8,116 nucleotides of DNA, taken from the NCBI GenBank assembly GCA_900553705.1, contig USEK01000060.1:1-8116 (forward strand), read 5' to 3'. Position 1 is the first letter of the stretch; each line of letters starts with the position of its first letter. This stretch comes from an uncultured Collinsella sp. Its GTDB lineage: Bacteria; Actinomycetota; Coriobacteriia; Coriobacteriales; Coriobacteriaceae. Shown piece after piece: positions 1 through 4,804 of the stretch. The notes below the pieces were generated by a model. The model was not told where the DNA came from, searched no databases, and saw nothing but the letters and a program-made list of their open reading frames with translations. The translations under genes were made by a program, and so were the position numbers.

Positions 1-236
1 GCACCGGGCCGCGCGGCAAGGAGATATATTGCCAGACCGCGAAGCCTTGTGGGACGTCAATTCCACTCTTCACAAGTCCTACACAACATATTGCTTTCTA
101 TAGGTAATAGAAAGACTGGTGTGGATCTTCCGCACGTATCAGATGATGACCCTTTGATTCAGGAATATATAGAGATCGGTCACCTGTAAGTGTTTATCTA
201 CCCGCGCTTTTAGCAATGTAGACCAGCGCTTTCGAT
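1..236. other. Unassigned left-edge region, possible truncated gene
   Basis: No gene can be assigned here. The first ~100 bases are open in all three plus frames. Frame 1 stays open for 62 codons to a TAA at 187-189, while frames 2 and 3 stop near positions 101-107. On the minus strand a frame is also open from about position 100 out to the edge. With so many frames open, I cannot say which, if any, is coding. Base composition is visibly richer in A/T than the operon to its right, and frame 1 uses AGG, AGA, ATA and CTA codons that are scarce in the neighbouring genes. That fits either a low-expression or acquired gene, or non-coding DNA. If frame 1 is real, its 3' end is convergent with rplT. 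Confidence 0.3.
94..114. repeat. Perfect 8-5-8 inverted repeat
   Basis: The arms CTTTCTAT (94-101) and ATAGAAAG (107-114) are exact inverted complements around the spacer AGGTA. There is no T-tract on either side, so it is not a terminator. It could be an operator for a gene reading off the left edge, but no promoter can be defined confidently. Confidence 0.5.
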
Positions 237-274
237 AAAAAAAGAGGGAGCGCCGCGCACAACGCGACACTCCC
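237..274 (-). terminator. Rho-independent terminator of the infC-rpmI-rplT operon
   Basis: Read on the minus strand, GGGAGTGTCGCG (263-274) pairs with CGCGGCGCTCCC (246-257) over 12 positions, including two G-U pairs. The loop is 5 nt (258-262). After one T and one C comes a run of seven T (243-237). It begins 21 bases after the rplT stop. The plus-strand side lacks a T-tract, so it works for the ribosomal operon only. Confidence 0.9.
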
Positions 275-295
275 CTAGCGATTCAAGAGAATCTA

Positions 296-655
296 TTAGG
301 CCTCGAGAGCCTTCTTGGCGATGGTAGCCAGCTCGTTGAAGGACTCGATGTCCTCGTAAGCCATCTGAGCCAGGACCTTGCGGTCGAGCTCGATGCCGGC
401 AACCTTCAGGCCGTGCATGAACTGAGAGTAAGAGATGTCGTTCAGACGAGCAGCAGCGTTGATACGAGTGATCCAGAGAGAACGGATCTCGCGCTTCTTG
501 TTGCGGCGATCACGATACTGATACTGCAGGGAGTGCTGGACCTGCTCTTTAGCATGCTTGTAAGTACGCGAAGCGGCACCGTAGTAACCCTTCGCACGGT
601 GCATAACGGTACGGCGCTTCTTCTTGGCGGCAACAGCGCGCTTAATACGTGCCAT
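296..655 (-). CDS. rplT: 50S ribosomal protein L20
   Basis: This is 119 residues, the usual length of bL20. The N-terminus carries the family's basic, 23S rRNA-binding tail (MARIKRAVAAKKKRR, then HRAKGYYGAASRTY at about 19-32). The globular C-terminal half contains the conserved IRSLWITRINAAAR stretch (about 57-70) and a GIELDRKVLAQMA-like segment. L20 is needed early in 50S assembly, and in several bacteria it represses its own operon by binding the mRNA leader. The ATG at 653-655 has an AGGAG 10 nt upstream. It is the last gene of infC-rpmI-rplT, 46 bases after rpmI, and is followed by a strong terminator. Identification is secure from the sequence. Confidence 0.98.
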   Translation of the reverse strand: MARIKRAVAAKKKRRTVMHRAKGYYGAASRTYKHAKEQVQHSLQYQYRDRRNKKREIRSLWITRINAAARLNDISYSQFMHGLKVAGIELDRKVLAQMAYEDIESFNELATIAKKALEA

Positions 656-701
656 GTTCTATCAACTCCTAGACGGTAAAACGAAAAACGGGAACGCGAA
701 C

Positions 702-893
702 TTAGGCGAGACGCGACTTGATGACCTTGCGGTCGGCAGCGGCGATCTCGGTCTCCTGACGGAAGCCACGCTTACGCTTGGTGGACTTCTTGCTCAGGAT
801 GTGGCTCTTGAAAGCCTTGGCGCGCATAAGCTTGCCGGTACCAGTCTTGCGGAAACGCTTCTTGGTGCCGCTGTGGGACTTCATCTTAGGCAT
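702..893 (-). CDS. rpmI: 50S ribosomal protein L35
   Basis: A 63-residue, very basic protein with the bL35 signature: MPKMKSHSGTKKRFRKTGTGK at the start, then KAFKSHILSKKSTKRKRGFR in the middle. Family members are typically 64-66 residues, so it is complete. L35 is a small structural protein of the large subunit. The ATG at 891-893 is preceded by AAGGAG with 6 nt spacing. It sits 32 bases after the infC stop and 46 bases before rplT, with no promoter or terminator visible in either gap, so the three genes form one transcript in the conserved order infC-rpmI-rplT. Confidence 0.98.
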   Translation of the reverse strand: MPKMKSHSGTKKRFRKTGTGKLMRAKAFKSHILSKKSTKRKRGFRQETEIAAADRKVIKSRLA

Positions 894-925
894 GAAATAC
901 TCCTTAATCGGTTACAGAACACTAG

Positions 926-1480
926 TTACTTGGTATCGCTTGCCGCTTTATCCTCATCGAAGGCGCCCTTAATCGGGGCGAGCAGCATAAGCATGTTACG
1001 GCCTTCCATCTTAGGCTTGGACTCGACCGTAGCGTAAGACTTGAGATCCTCGGCGAGACGCTCGAGAACGTTAAGGCCCTGCTCCGGGTGAGCCATCTCA
1101 CGGCCGCGGAACATGATGGTGATCTTAACGCGTGCGCCCTTCTTGAGGAAACGCAGAACGTGGCCCTTCTTGGTCTCGTAGTCGCCAACGTCGATCTTGG
1201 GTCGGAACTTCATTTCCTTGACCTCGACCTTGGACTGGTTCTTACGAGCAGCCTTGGCCTTCATGGCCTGCTGGTACTTGAACTTACCGTAGTCCATGAC
1301 CTTGCAGACTGGCGGCTCCGCGTTGGGAGCGATCTCGACCAGGTCGAGACCCTGATCGTCGGCGACGCGCTGAGCATCGCGGATGGCGAACAGGCCGAGC
1401 TGAGAGCCATCGACGCCAATCAAACGGCACGAAGATGCAGTAATCTCGTCGTTGATGCGGGTGTCATCAGACTTAGCTAT
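926..1480 (-). CDS. infC: Translation initiation factor IF-3, predicted AUA start
   Basis: IF3 binds the 30S subunit, prevents 50S joining and checks the start codon and initiator tRNA. The N-domain (about 3-65) has RINDEI and the family hallmark DLVEIAPNAEPPVCKVMDYGKF. A lysine-rich linker (about 68-88) follows, then the C-domain with VKEMKFRP, FRGREMAHPEQG and MEGRNMLMLLAP. I place the start at the ATA in 1478-1480, giving 184 residues beginning (M)AKSDDTRINDEI. This ATA has a GGAGG (1489-1493) exactly 8 nt upstream, and the resulting N-terminus lines up with the short N-terminus of Bacillus IF3. The in-frame ATG at 1493-1495 (189 residues) overlaps that GGAGG and has only a T-tract before it. 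Non-AUG starts in infC are known (AUU in E. coli) and make the gene self-regulating. Product identity is certain; the start is inferred. Confidence 0.95.
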   Translation of the reverse strand: MAKSDDTRINDEITASSCRLIGVDGSQLGLFAIRDAQRVADDQGLDLVEIAPNAEPPVCKVMDYGKFKYQQAMKAKAARKNQSKVEVKEMKFRPKIDVGDYETKKGHVLRFLKKGARVKITIMFRGREMAHPEQGLNVLERLAEDLKSYATVESKPKMEGRNMLMLLAPIKGAFDEDKAASDTK

Positions 1481-1493
1481 TTTCCCTACCTCC
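1478..1493 (-). promoter_or_regulatory. Ribosome binding site and AUA start of infC
   Basis: On the minus strand GGAGG (1493-1489) is followed by the 8-nt spacer TAGGGAAA and then ATA (1480-1478). It is the only Shine-Dalgarno-like sequence near the IF3 N-terminus and its spacing is ideal. IF3 discriminates against non-AUG codons, so an AUA start would let surplus IF3 reduce its own translation. Confidence 0.7.
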
Positions 1494-1495
1494 AT

Positions 1496-1656
1496 TCATA
1501 AAAAAATAACCCGGCGCTTCTCAGCAACCAGGTCGTACACATAGACATCCTCGATTTGAGGAAGAGAATCTAAGTTGTATGACCAGTCAGCTGCTCATTG
1601 GCGCCAAAAGGTGGGAACCCTCGGGTTCCTCTTTAGGGCATTGCGGGGACAACGCC
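1496..1656 (-). promoter_or_regulatory. Structured mRNA leader of the infC operon
   Basis: From the predicted transcription start near 1656 the leader can fold into several hairpins. The first is GGCGTTG/CAATGCC (1637-1656, one G-U pair, 6-nt loop). The second is GGAACCC/GGGTTCC (1614-1629). A self-complementary TTGGCGCCAA lies at 1598-1607, and a small TCCTC/GAGGA stem follows near 1550-1564. Last is a terminator-type hairpin at the 3' end (separate entry). The AACCCG of the second hairpin is also complementary to the CGGGTT in the 3' arm of the terminator, so a switch between two folds is possible. In Bacillus the same operon is attenuated by L20 through its leader. Whether this leader is homologous is not shown. 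Confidence 0.55.
1500..1533 (-). terminator. Attenuator-type terminator in front of infC
   Basis: Minus strand: ACCTGGT (1533-1527), one bulged T, GCT (1525-1523), loop GAGA (1522-1519), then AGC (1518-1516) and GCCGGGT (1515-1509). This makes 10 pairs, two of them G-U, closed by a GNRA-type tetraloop. TTA-like bases and seven T (1506-1500) follow. It lies after the promoter and just before the infC Shine-Dalgarno, so it can only act as a conditional terminator of the operon's own transcript. Confidence 0.65.
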
Positions 1657-1662
1657 TTGCGA

Positions 1663-1671
1663 ATAATAACA
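1663..1671 (-). promoter_or_regulatory. Extended -10 promoter of infC operon
   Basis: TGTTATTAT on the minus strand reads as TGn plus the -10 hexamer TATTAT (1668-1663, five of six consensus bases). The -35 region 17 nt upstream is poor, which is common for extended -10 promoters. It sits directly downstream of the terminator at 1702-1721 and would start RNA near 1656. Confidence 0.5.
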
Positions 1672-1701
1672 CGTACAGCGCGTTATCACATTACGTACAC
1701 G

Positions 1702-1721
1702 AAAAAGGGGCCTTGACCCCC
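1702..1721 (-). terminator. Second-copy terminator after the tRNA relic
   Basis: GGGG(G) TCAAGG CCCC followed by five T (1706-1702) on the minus strand. It is the duplicated partner of the terminator at 1885-1906, and it insulates the infC promoter from upstream transcription. Confidence 0.75.
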
Positions 1722-1742
1722 TTGAACGCTCGCTTGCATGTA

Positions 1743-1765
1743 TGGTGCCCGAGGCGAGACTCGAA
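1743..1765 (-). pseudogene. tRNA-Leu 3' fragment (relic)
   Basis: On the minus strand this is the T-loop, the 3' half of the T-stem, the 3' acceptor strand, the discriminator A and CCA, identical to the intact tRNA-Leu at 1927-2013. No D-arm, anticodon arm or matching 5' acceptor strand lies upstream at the right distance, so it cannot form a tRNA. It may be the remnant of a tandem tRNA copy or one side of an old attachment site. Confidence 0.7.
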
Positions 1766-1880
1766 GGGCCTTCGCTTCGCGAAGCCCCGGGCTTCGGGCG
1801 CGTGGCGCCCTCGCCACGCTCCGCTACAGACAGGCCACAGGCCTGTTTGCTTAACGCTTCGCGCGCTCACGCGAGTTCGG
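1766..1880. other. Hairpin-dense insert between tRNA-tail copies
   Basis: These 115 bases hold no credible gene but several inverted repeats. GCGTGGCG/CGCCACGC has a 4-nt loop (about 1798-1817). ACAGGCC/GGCCTGT has a 3-nt loop (about 1829-1845). CGAAGCCC/GGGCTTCG is centred near 1789. CTTCGCGAAG is near 1775. The composition is GC-rich and palindromic, as in REP- or BIME-like elements or a site for recombination. No T-tracts follow these stems, so they are not terminators. Confidence 0.55.
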
Positions 1881-1884
1881 CACG

Positions 1885-1906
1885 AAAAAGGGGGCCGCAA
1901 CCCCCC
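1885..1906 (-). terminator. Rho-independent terminator of tRNA-Leu
   Basis: On the minus strand a GGGGG/CCCCC stem with a TTGCGG-type loop is followed by five T (1889-1885). It starts about 20 bases after the encoded CCA of tRNA-Leu. Confidence 0.8.
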
Positions 1907-1926
1907 TGAACGCTCACTTGCATGTA

Positions 1927-2013
1927 TGGTGCCCGAGGCGAGACTCGAACTCGCACGTTGTTGCCAACGGTGGATTTTGAGTCCACTGCGTCTGCCAATT
2001 CCGCCACTCGGGC
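1927..2013 (-). tRNA. tRNA-Leu (anticodon CAA)
   Basis: An 87-nt gene with all arms visible. The acceptor stem is GCCCGAG/CTCGGGC, with discriminator A and an encoded CCA. The anticodon stem GTGGA/TCCAC closes the loop CTCAAAA, giving anticodon CAA (plus-strand ttg at 1977-1979), which reads UUG. A long variable arm (class II, as expected for Leu) contains GTTG/CAAC. The T-stem is GCGAG/CTCGC with loop TTCGAGT. It lies 39 bases after the transglutaminase-like gene, in the same direction, and has its own terminator. Confidence 0.95.
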
Positions 2014-2040
2014 ACGCAATGCGTGAGTTAGTTTATCACA
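2013..2040 (-). promoter_or_regulatory. Possible tRNA-Leu promoter and 5' palindrome
   Basis: TGTGATAAA on the minus strand (2040-2032) resembles an extended -10 (TG, one base, GATAAA). Transcription would begin near 2025. The perfect palindrome CACGCA-T-TGCGTG (2013-2025) abuts the mature tRNA 5' end and could fold in the precursor. The -35 region is weak, and read-through from the upstream gene is equally possible. Confidence 0.3.
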
Positions 2041-2052
2041 GCTTTCTACCGA

Positions 2053-3486
2053 TTAGTCCGAAAATGGAACTTCGAGCATTTCGATGAGTTCGACCGTGCG
2101 GAGCATCTCGCGCTGACGGCATCCGCGACCGTCGACCGAAGCCTCACCCATCTGGTTATCGTAAGGGTCCTCGCGCATGCCGTCGAAAGAGGGCTCAAAC
2201 TCTGCCTGGAATCGATTGTTGGCCACCATACGCCACGGGTCGAGATTGCCAAAGTAGTGACGGCGGCGCCACTCCTCCCCCATCCTGCGAGCAGAAGATC
2301 CAAATGACACGTCGGCGTTGAGCCAACCGGTCTGCGGCGTATAGAACTCTGCCCAGTCGTGCGACCCCACCGAATCGGGCGCAACGTACAGGCCGCTCTG
2401 CCAACGGGCAGGCACGCCCGCGATACGGCACATGGTGATAAACGTGAGCGCCATAACGCCGCAATCGCCGCGGAGCGAATGCGCGCAGTCATCGGCAATA
2501 GATCCCAAAAGCAAGTACGGCGGTTGATAGCGATAGTCGACATACTGCGTCAGATAATCATAGATAGCACGGGCGCGATCGAGCGGATCCTCGAGTCCGT
2601 CAACAACACCGGCCGTCAGCTGCTGCAGATACGGCGTAAATGCAATGTGCGGACGATCCTCGGAAATATCCTCGGGCAGAGGCGCGTCCATACGCGGATG
2701 AACCGGAAGTGTGCCACCGTAGACATCACAATAAGCAGCATCGATGTGATAACGATAGGTCACCGAGAATGAGCGTTCACTCGAAGAAGACCACGAGGCG
2801 GTACGCGCCGAAGCGTTCGCGGAAGCAACAGCACCCTCCGGCGTCATGTCGAGAATCTCGACCCGAGACTGCTGGTGGCAGGTGGCGGCAACGGGAAGCC
2901 AAGCGCGAACGGTCTCCCCCTCTAGAGCGCCGGGGACAGACACAGATGCTTTAAGCGTAATGACGCGAGCCAATCCATTTTGCAACTCCATCTCCTTGAG
3001 CATCTCGTTGCGCAGTGCAATTCCGTCCGTAGGATCGGGACGCATGCCGGGGACCTCTTTGGGATATACGCGAAGCGAATCGAGGAAGTTGTCGAGAACG
3101 AACAGCTCGCCATCGATAAAGCGCCAGTCAATACGCTTACGGTCAATCAGATCGTCAAACTGCCCCTCGGTAAACTCAGGCCACTCCTCGCGAATCATCG
3201 CAATAGCTCGATCGCGCGACACCGAAAAATGAAGCGGCGTCTCGATCATGCGATACCGCTCGGCACGAACGCAGGCAGCAAGCGAGGGATCGGGATTTTG
3301 GGCAAGTAGGCGGTCGCAAGCCTCAATAGCCTGCGAAAGATACCCCGCATCCTTTAAACGCAGGATCTCGGGTGGCAAGCCAACATCTAGAAAACGGAAG
3401 TCATCATTGCAAACATCAACAGAGCAACCAACAGGACCCTCGTCAATAACCTTCCCATCCGAAGGCAACACATTAACAACAGCCAT
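2053..3486 (-). CDS. Transglutaminase-like domain protein, function unknown
   Basis: A 477-residue protein with a transglutaminase-like cysteine-protease fold in its C-terminal half. The complete triad is visible: Cys342 in RGDCGVMALTFITMCRIAGVPAR, His376 in GSHDWAEFY, and Asp392 in WLNADVSFG. Such domains act as thiol hydrolases or peptidases, or as cross-linking enzymes; the substrate here is unknown. The N-terminal half (about 30-280) has a helical, TPR-like start (LPPEILRLKDAGYLSQAIEACDRLLAQNP), then a region with charged helices, and then a beta-rich stretch before the catalytic domain. I do not recognise a named family for this half. No signal peptide or membrane segment is seen, so it is probably cytoplasmic. 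I chose ATG 3484-3486, which has GGAG 7 nt upstream. A GTG at 3502-3504 (483 residues) lies upstream of that GGAG and is less likely. Confidence 0.88.
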   Translation of the reverse strand: MAVVNVLPSDGKVIDEGPVGCSVDVCNDDFRFLDVGLPPEILRLKDAGYLSQAIEACDRLLAQNPDPSLAACVRAERYRMIETPLHFSVSRDRAIAMIREEWPEFTEGQFDDLIDRKRIDWRFIDGELFVLDNFLDSLRVYPKEVPGMRPDPTDGIALRNEMLKEMELQNGLARVITLKASVSVPGALEGETVRAWLPVAATCHQQSRVEILDMTPEGAVASANASARTASWSSSSERSFSVTYRYHIDAAYCDVYGGTLPVHPRMDAPLPEDISEDRPHIAFTPYLQQLTAGVVDGLEDPLDRARAIYDYLTQYVDYRYQPPYLLLGSIADDCAHSLRGDCGVMALTFITMCRIAGVPARWQSGLYVAPDSVGSHDWAEFYTPQTGWLNADVSFGSSARRMGEEWRRRHYFGNLDPWRMVANNRFQAEFEPSFDGMREDPYDNQMGEASVDGRGCRQREMLRTVELIEMLEVPFSD

Positions 3487-3521
3487 ACTAAAACTCCAAG
3501 TCACTAGAACGCTTGAAGTCC

Positions 3522-3551
3522 ATTGTAGCGAGATAAAAAAGAAAGCCCCAA
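3522..3551 (-). promoter_or_regulatory. Candidate promoter of transglutaminase-like gene
   Basis: The -10 hexamer is TACAAT (3527-3522, five of six) and the -35 is TTGGGG (3551-3546), with an 18-nt spacer. This gives a leader of about 29 nt to the ATG. The motif CTCGCTACA that overlaps the -10 recurs 88 bases upstream at 3612-3620, which could indicate a bound factor or be chance. Confidence 0.35.
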
Positions 3552-3628
3552 CAAGGGAGCCATCAACACCACCGAACGGTAGTCAAAAAAATGAATTCAG
3601 CTCAGTAACCCTGTAGCGAGTTAACGAA

Positions 3629-3721
3629 GGAGGCCCCGTTCACCCGAAGCTTTTCCCATTGCGCGACTTCTGGCAAAGCCAGGTGAGTGCAAGGGAAAAG
3701 CGTAGGGTGAACGGGGCCTCC
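3629..3721. repeat. Large inverted repeat, 29-base arms
   Basis: The left arm 3629-3657 and right arm 3693-3721 are complementary over 17 + 9 positions, interrupted by one 3-base mismatch (GAA against TAC). The 35-base centre contains a further stem, CTGGC/GCCAG (3670-3674, 3678-3682), and TTGC/GCAA at its edges. It begins 22 bases after the fba stop. No run of T follows on either strand (TTCGTTAAC on the minus side), so it is not a standard intrinsic terminator. It may still end or protect the 3' end of fba mRNA, or it may be a short mobile palindromic element. Confidence 0.85.
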
Positions 3722-3743
3722 GACGGGAAAGTTAAACCGCTAC

Positions 3744-4610
3744 TTACGCCTTGTTGACGGAGCCAAACTCCTCCATGAGCTCCTTGGTGCGGGCAACGAT
3801 GTTGTCGCGACCAGGCTTGAGGAGCTTGCGGGGGTCGAAGCCCTTGCCCTGCTGATCCTTGCCAGCCTCGATGTACTCGCGAACGCCCTTGGCGAAGACG
3901 AGCTGCAGGTCGGTGTTGACGTTGATCTTGGAGATACCCAGGGAGATGGCCTTCTTGATCTGATCCTCGGGGATGCCGGTGCCACCGTGTAGAACAAGGG
4001 GCAGGTCGCCGGTCTCGGCCTTGATCTCGCCCAGACGCTCGAAGGAAAGGCCAGCCCAGTCGGCGGGATACACGCCGTGGATGTTGCCAATACCGCAGGC
4101 GAGGAAGTCGACGCCCAGGTCAGCAATCTGCTTGCACTCAGCGGGGTCAGCGAGCTCGCCGTTGGAGGTCACGCCGTCCTCGGTGCCGCCGATGCCGCCG
4201 ACCTCGGCCTCGATGGACATGCCCTTGGAGTGGGCAAGCTCAACGAGCTCCTTGGTGCGGTCGAGGTTAAGCTGGAAGGTCTCCTCGTGAGAGCCGTCAT
4301 ACATGATGGACGTGAAGCCGGCCTCGATGCACTTGAAGCAGTCCTCGTAAGAACCGTGATCGAGGTGAAGGGCGACGGGAACGGTAACGCCCGTGGCCTC
4401 GACGGCAGCCTTGACCATGTCGGCGCAGACCTTGAAACCGCCCATCCACTTAGCGGCACCAGCGGTGCACTGAAGGATCAGCGGAGACTTGGCCTCCTCG
4501 GCGGCCTGGAGAATAGCCAGGGTCCACTCGAGGTTGTTGGTGTTGAAGGCACCGAGAGCGTACTTGCCGGCCTCGGCCTTCTTGAGCATGTCTGCTGCGT
4601 TGACGAGCAT
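3744..4610 (-). CDS. fba: Class II fructose-bisphosphate aldolase
   Basis: A 288-residue zinc-dependent aldolase that splits fructose 1,6-bisphosphate into dihydroxyacetone phosphate and glyceraldehyde 3-phosphate, in glycolysis and gluconeogenesis in the cytoplasm. The fold's landmarks are all present: MLVNAADMLKKAEAGKYALGAFN at the start, the HLDHGS motif with catalytic Asp84 and zinc ligand His85, EAEVGGIGGTEDG (134-146), His178 in GNIHGVYP and His208 in LHGGTGIP as the other zinc ligands, and INVNTDLQ (229-236) for phosphate binding. Length and motifs fit the class IIB type seen in Bacillus. The start ATG (4608-4610) has an AGGAGG 8 nt upstream. The same frame stays open to 4877, but that extension has no family similarity and crosses the promoter. 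It has its own promoter and is probably highly expressed. Confidence 0.97.
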   Translation of the reverse strand: MLVNAADMLKKAEAGKYALGAFNTNNLEWTLAILQAAEEAKSPLILQCTAGAAKWMGGFKVCADMVKAAVEATGVTVPVALHLDHGSYEDCFKCIEAGFTSIMYDGSHEETFQLNLDRTKELVELAHSKGMSIEAEVGGIGGTEDGVTSNGELADPAECKQIADLGVDFLACGIGNIHGVYPADWAGLSFERLGEIKAETGDLPLVLHGGTGIPEDQIKKAISLGISKINVNTDLQLVFAKGVREYIEAGKDQQGKGFDPRKLLKPGRDNIVARTKELMEEFGSVNKA

Positions 4611-4650
4611 AAAAGAAACCTCCTGTAAGGTTGCTCCGATAACGCCTGAG

Positions 4651-4687
4651 ATTTTACCACGACATACCCGAGCATAAACGTTCGTTT
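4651..4687 (-). promoter_or_regulatory. fba promoter with candidate operator
   Basis: TGGTAAAAT on the minus strand is an extended -10 (TG at 4659-4658, TAAAAT at 4656-4651, five of six). RNA would start near 4644, giving a leader of about 34 nt. The perfect inverted repeat AAACG-TT-CGTTT (4676-4687) covers the position of the weak -35, where a regulator could block polymerase or replace -35 contacts. A second imperfect palindrome with CAAA-T-TTTG at its core lies at 4709-4723. Confidence 0.5.
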
Positions 4688-4804
4688 GTTCACGAATACC
4701 ATCCGATTGGACAAATTTTGACCGTTTGCCCCACAGAATCGACCCACTGGGGAAAATAGCTTGACGATTGAGCGGTCTTCGTGGTTCGAAAGACGGCTTC
4801 GAGC

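Larger units (their letters stand above)
1698..1949. repeat. Direct repeat of tRNA-Leu 3' end plus terminator
   Basis: Copy A at 1698-1765 and copy B at 1881-1949 are about 90% identical by eye: five substitutions and one single-base gap. Each contains the terminator, a conserved linker and the last 23 nt of tRNA-Leu including CCA. Similarity ends abruptly inside the tRNA, at the start of the T-loop (TTCGA on the minus strand). The copies are offset by 184 bases. The substitutions in the terminator fall mostly in its loop, so both stems are kept. Confidence 0.85.

Noticed and set aside
1743..1880. A second functional tRNA gene
   Set aside because: Only the T-loop, 3' T-stem strand, 3' acceptor strand and CCA are present; no anticodon arm, D-arm or paired 5' acceptor strand can be found.
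1575..2087. 170-codon open frame on the plus strand across the tRNA region
   Set aside because: It runs through the tRNA, both terminators and the palindromic insert in antisense; the peptide mirrors the repeats and has no ribosome binding site of note.
4077..4628. 183-codon plus-strand frame opposite fba
   Set aside because: Antisense shadow of a highly conserved gene; no family signature.
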